Shown here in pieces: positions 15,801 through 17,783 of a DNA stretch of 17,783 bases (position 1 is the first letter of the stretch; each line of letters begins with the position of its first letter). The translations under genes and the position numbers were made by a program. This stretch comes from Pseudomonadota bacterium. GTDB lineage: Bacteria > Pseudomonadota > Gammaproteobacteria > Burkholderiales > Gallionellaceae. The stretch spans positions 1-17,783 of the forward strand of contig JAJZSA010000055.1 of the NCBI GenBank assembly GCA_021822115.1. The letters run 5' to 3'. Below the pieces are notes generated by a model that saw only the letters and a list, made by a program, of their open reading frames with translations, made no database searches and was not told the origin of the DNA.

Positions 15801-17780
15801 CCGGTGCAGTACAGCCGCATCGACAGTCTGGACGACAAGATCGGCGCACTGGAGACCTTGCTGCTGGACAAGAAGAACTATGGTTCGCTGGTCAGCGGCG
15901 ACGGCGCCTGTCTGGGGTGCGGCGAGAAGACCGCGATCCACCTGTTCACCGCCACCGTCACCGCGCTGATGCAGCCGCGCGTGAAGGCGTTCGTGAGCAA
16001 GCTGGACGATGTGATCGGTAAGCTTGAAGGCCATATCCGCCTCAAGCTGTCTTCCACCGTGGACCTGACCGATACGCAGGCGTTGATGCAAGCCTTGCAG
16101 GCCAACCAGGGGCGTGACCTGACGTTGTCCACGCTGGTTGCCGGCGGTGAGCCGATCGATCAGGAATGGCTGCGCTGGGTGAGTCAGTTGCTGGACAAGC
16201 TGAAGGATCTGCGCTGGCGCTATGTGCAAGGCCCGAACAGTCAGGGTCGTGCCGAGATGGGCATCATCAATTCCACCGGTTGCACCTCGGTGTGGGCGTC
16301 CACCTTCCCGTTCAACCCCTATCCCTTCCCGTGGACATCGCACCTGTTCCAGGATGCGCCGTCGGTGGCGATGGGCGTGTTCGAAGGCCATATGGCCAAG
16401 ATGATCGACGGCTTCAAGGCCGTGCGCATGGCCGAGATCGAGCTGGAGCGCGGCTATGTGGCGCTCGACCATCAGGCCTTCTTCACGCACTTCAACTGGG
16501 AACAACTCTCCGAGGAAGAGTGGCACCTGTGTCCGCCGGTGGTGGCCTTGGGCGGCGACGGGGCGATGTACGACATCGGCTTCCAGAACCTGTCGCGCAT
16601 GCTGATGTCCGGCCTGCCGGTGAAGGTGATGGTGGTGGATACCCAGGTGTATTCCAACACCGGCGGCCAGGCTTGCACCTCCGGCTTCATCGGCCAGGTG
16701 GCGGATATGTCGCCCTACGGCAAGAAGGACCACGGCAAGAAGGAGATCCGCAAGGAGATCAGCCTGATCGGCATGGCACACCGCTCGGCTTATGTGATGC
16801 AGGGCACCGTGGCCAACCCCACGCACCTGATCGAGAGCTATATCGACGGTCTCAACAGCCGCCGTCCGGCACTGTTCAACGTGTATGCCGTATGTCCGCC
16901 GGAGCAGGGCGTGGGCGACGACATGCTGACCCATCAGAGCAAGATGGCGATCGAGTCGCGCGCCTATCCGCTGTTCCGCTTCGATCCGGATGCCGGTATC
17001 GCGCTGTCCGATTGCGTGAGCCTGGAAGGCAACCCGGCGCTGGACCACGAATGGGTGGAATACTCGCTCAGCTATCTGGACGAGCAGGGCGCCGCGCAGA
17101 AGATGAAGCTGCCGTTCACCTTCGCCGATTTCGCGCTGACCGAAGGCCGCTTCGCCAAGCAGTTCAAGAAGGCGCCGCCGGAGACTTGGAACGACGACAT
17201 GGTGTTGCTGGCCGACTTCCTGCAACTGGACGCAGACGAGCGCGACGGCAAGTACCCGTACATCTGGGCGGTGGACAAGAAGCAGCGCCTGATGCGCGTG
17301 CTGGTATCGCAGGAGATGGTCAACGCCTGCGAAGAACGTCAGCACTTCTGGCGTCAGCTCAAGGACGTGGCCGGTATCGGCAAGAGCGTCGGCGACGAGG
17401 CGGCCATCGCCGACCGCGTGCGGCGTGAACTGATCGCGCAATTGTCCGCCGGCCTGTCCGGTGCGGCGCCTGCCGCCAGCGGTGCCGCAGTCGCGACTTC
17501 CGAAGTGCCGGCCGCAGCTAATGCGGCAGGTTACGAAGCCGTGTGGATCGATACGCCGGATTGCACCGCGTGCGATGAATGCATGAACATCAACCCAAAG
17601 GTGTTTGCCTACAATGAAACGAATAAAGCGATCGTTATCGACCCGAAAGCGGGCACTTATCTGGAGATCGTCAAAGCGGCGGAAAAGTGCACCGCAGGCG
17701 TGATCCATCCGGGTACGCCCTGGAACAAGAACGAACCCAACCTGGACAAGCTGCTCGCCCGGGCAGCCAAGTTCAACTGA
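12870..17780 (+). CDS. nifJ: Pyruvate:ferredoxin (flavodoxin) oxidoreductase with insertions and fused C-terminal ferredoxin
   Basis: TPP- and CoA-dependent oxidoreductase converting pyruvate to acetyl-CoA and CO2 with low-potential electron output, reversible in the family. The 1636 residues far exceed the usual 1170-1230. Domain order: YPITPST (52-58, with T55), PESEHAAAG and CRAI in domain I; gamma domain with SVGGWGAVTTGKN; clusters C800/803/806/810 and C936/939/942/946; TPP domain with C1014, C1017, C1138 and C1342 for the proximal cluster and GDG (1229-1231)...NTGGQ (1263). About 126 residues separate the first two clusters and 121 separate C1017 from C1138, against roughly 46 and 25 in classical enzymes. 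An Ala-rich linker (about 1528-1557) leads to a ferredoxin domain (C1565xxCxxC1571, C1607). AAGGAG lies 7 bases before the ATG. Another 2-oxoacid substrate is possible. Confidence 0.92.
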   Translation: MLNKIKQFKLLDAITGAEQQTEFKYPGVRDAIDGNTAVIMVEREASDGAGAYPITPSTQMGEYWAEAVAAGHVNNAGRALSFIEPESEHAAAGVTAGMAMTGMRAVNFTSAQGMAFMHESLYAAVGKRLPYVLNVGCRAITKSSLNVHCGHDDYHCADDTGFIQVFAKDAQQAADLNMIARKTAELALTPAMVAQDGFLTTHLIEPVLVPEKALVAEYLGLPEDIIDTPTPAQKLIYGDKRRRVPLLWDVDQPVQSGVVTNQDAYMQAVAAQRPYFFEHIPALFDQCAQEFYALTGRRYERVAAYRCEDADYLLLGHGSMTVQAAAVADWLRETRKIKVGVINMTMFRPFPGDVLGKLLKGKKGVAVLERTDQPLAEDLPLMREVRATVSKCLENGADGGHEGYASYASVKDAPLLYSGCYGLGSRDLQPEGLIAAVENMLPGAARRKFYYLSVDFVRDESANPKQEIRQQALQEAYPRIKEMALRGSENPNLLPKGAIAVRMHSVGGWGAVTTGKNLAMTLFELLGWDIKANPKYGSEKKGQPTTYYLSAAPEPIRINCEYTHIDVALSPDPQVFLHTNAVAGLKQNGVFVIQSNRATPEAVWATFPMHIQKYIVDNNIRVFYLDAFKIAREESSNPDLQLRMQGNAFQGAFFHASDVKDRAGLSEEALFKAIENQLEAKFGKKGKRIVEDNLRVVKRGYEEIFEIPAAAKRVGARQQAEAKPASTLPVMLKRLPEGDGGAADVHRFWEQTGNFYLKGQGSENLVDPFMGLTLIPAATGVYRDMTQIRFEHPEWIAENCTACGECYTQCPDSAIPGLVTPVADALGAAIQKIELSGRPTRFLRKFARGVEKKLRNMLEGDGLDVRALMNNAITEAFAEDPATGEERTRLEVELNLLRETLGGFKFATTKPYWTQREKKEKNSGGLFSITVNPYTCKGCAVCVDVCSDNALKMVTQTEDSIATLRKDWDFWLDLPSTPVQYSRIDSLDDKIGALETLLLDKKNYGSLVSGDGACLGCGEKTAIHLFTATVTALMQPRVKAFVSKLDDVIGKLEGHIRLKLSSTVDLTDTQALMQALQANQGRDLTLSTLVAGGEPIDQEWLRWVSQLLDKLKDLRWRYVQGPNSQGRAEMGIINSTGCTSVWASTFPFNPYPFPWTSHLFQDAPSVAMGVFEGHMAKMIDGFKAVRMAEIELERGYVALDHQAFFTHFNWEQLSEEEWHLCPPVVALGGDGAMYDIGFQNLSRMLMSGLPVKVMVVDTQVYSNTGGQACTSGFIGQVADMSPYGKKDHGKKEIRKEISLIGMAHRSAYVMQGTVANPTHLIESYIDGLNSRRPALFNVYAVCPPEQGVGDDMLTHQSKMAIESRAYPLFRFDPDAGIALSDCVSLEGNPALDHEWVEYSLSYLDEQGAAQKMKLPFTFADFALTEGRFAKQFKKAPPETWNDDMVLLADFLQLDADERDGKYPYIWAVDKKQRLMRVLVSQEMVNACEERQHFWRQLKDVAGIGKSVGDEAAIADRVRRELIAQLSAGLSGAAPAASGAAVATSEVPAAANAAGYEAVWIDTPDCTACDECMNINPKVFAYNETNKAIVIDPKAGTYLEIVKAAEKCTAGVIHPGTPWNKNEPNLDKLLARAAKFN

Positions 17781-17783
17781 TCC

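Noticed and set aside
14877..17708. 943-codon open frame on the minus strand opposite nifJ, and a 659-codon one at 12855-14834
   Set aside because: Both are antisense shadows of a GC-rich gene with strong third-position GC. They are His/Arg/Gly-rich, have no recognisable domains or ribosome sites, and nifJ on the other strand has all its motifs in frame.

Overview
The window is GC-rich chromosomal DNA of a betaproteobacterium. Protein style and gene content (adenylylatable type I glutamine synthetase, UppP, ThiC behind a TPP riboswitch, a very long PFOR beside a multi-cluster RnfB) fit Nitrosomonadales, perhaps a Gallionellaceae-like autotroph. That placement is inference from memory of the families, not from a search.

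Layout. Bases 1-1269 (-) hold most of glnA, cut by the window edge. It is preceded by a good sigma-54 promoter and an NtrC-like palindrome lying inside the end of the next gene, a cation diffusion facilitator (1456-2631, -). A rhodanese-domain gene (2717-3163, +) ends in a terminator. A compact minus-strand group follows: ykgJ-like cysteine cluster gene, DUF1289 gene and uppP (4553 down to 3242). A RelB/StbD-RelE toxin-antitoxin pair (4700-5222, +) then sits between the intact ykgJ-like gene and a second, broken copy of it (5271-5464).

Bases 5483-8783 (+) are a more AT-rich restriction-modification cassette of EcoRII/Dcm type: a cytosine-5 methyltransferase with an N-terminal helix-turn-helix, a 66-residue unknown protein, the Vsr mismatch endonuclease, and an EcoRII-family endonuclease. 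A strong stem-loop separates it from thiC (8812-10680, -). thiC carries a TPP riboswitch whose expression platform can be read in the sequence: three short segments can pair alternately so that the ribosome binding site is either free or masked.

Bases 10889-17780 look like one redox locus: a LysR-type regulator (-) divergent from a two-gene operon (+) encoding a membrane-anchored RnfB-like polyferredoxin and a 1636-residue pyruvate:ferredoxin oxidoreductase. The PFOR has two unusual insertions and a fused C-terminal ferredoxin. The likely logic is pyruvate (or another 2-oxoacid) oxidation, electrons through the internal clusters and fused ferredoxin to RnfB at the membrane, under control of the LysR protein. 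The direction of flow and the substrate are not shown by the sequence.

The most interesting points are the fused PFOR/RnfB pair, the EcoRII-type cassette with CCAGG sites over two of its ribosome binding sites, the thiC switch, the duplicated ykgJ around the toxin-antitoxin pair, and repeated TATAAT boxes placed immediately before start codons.
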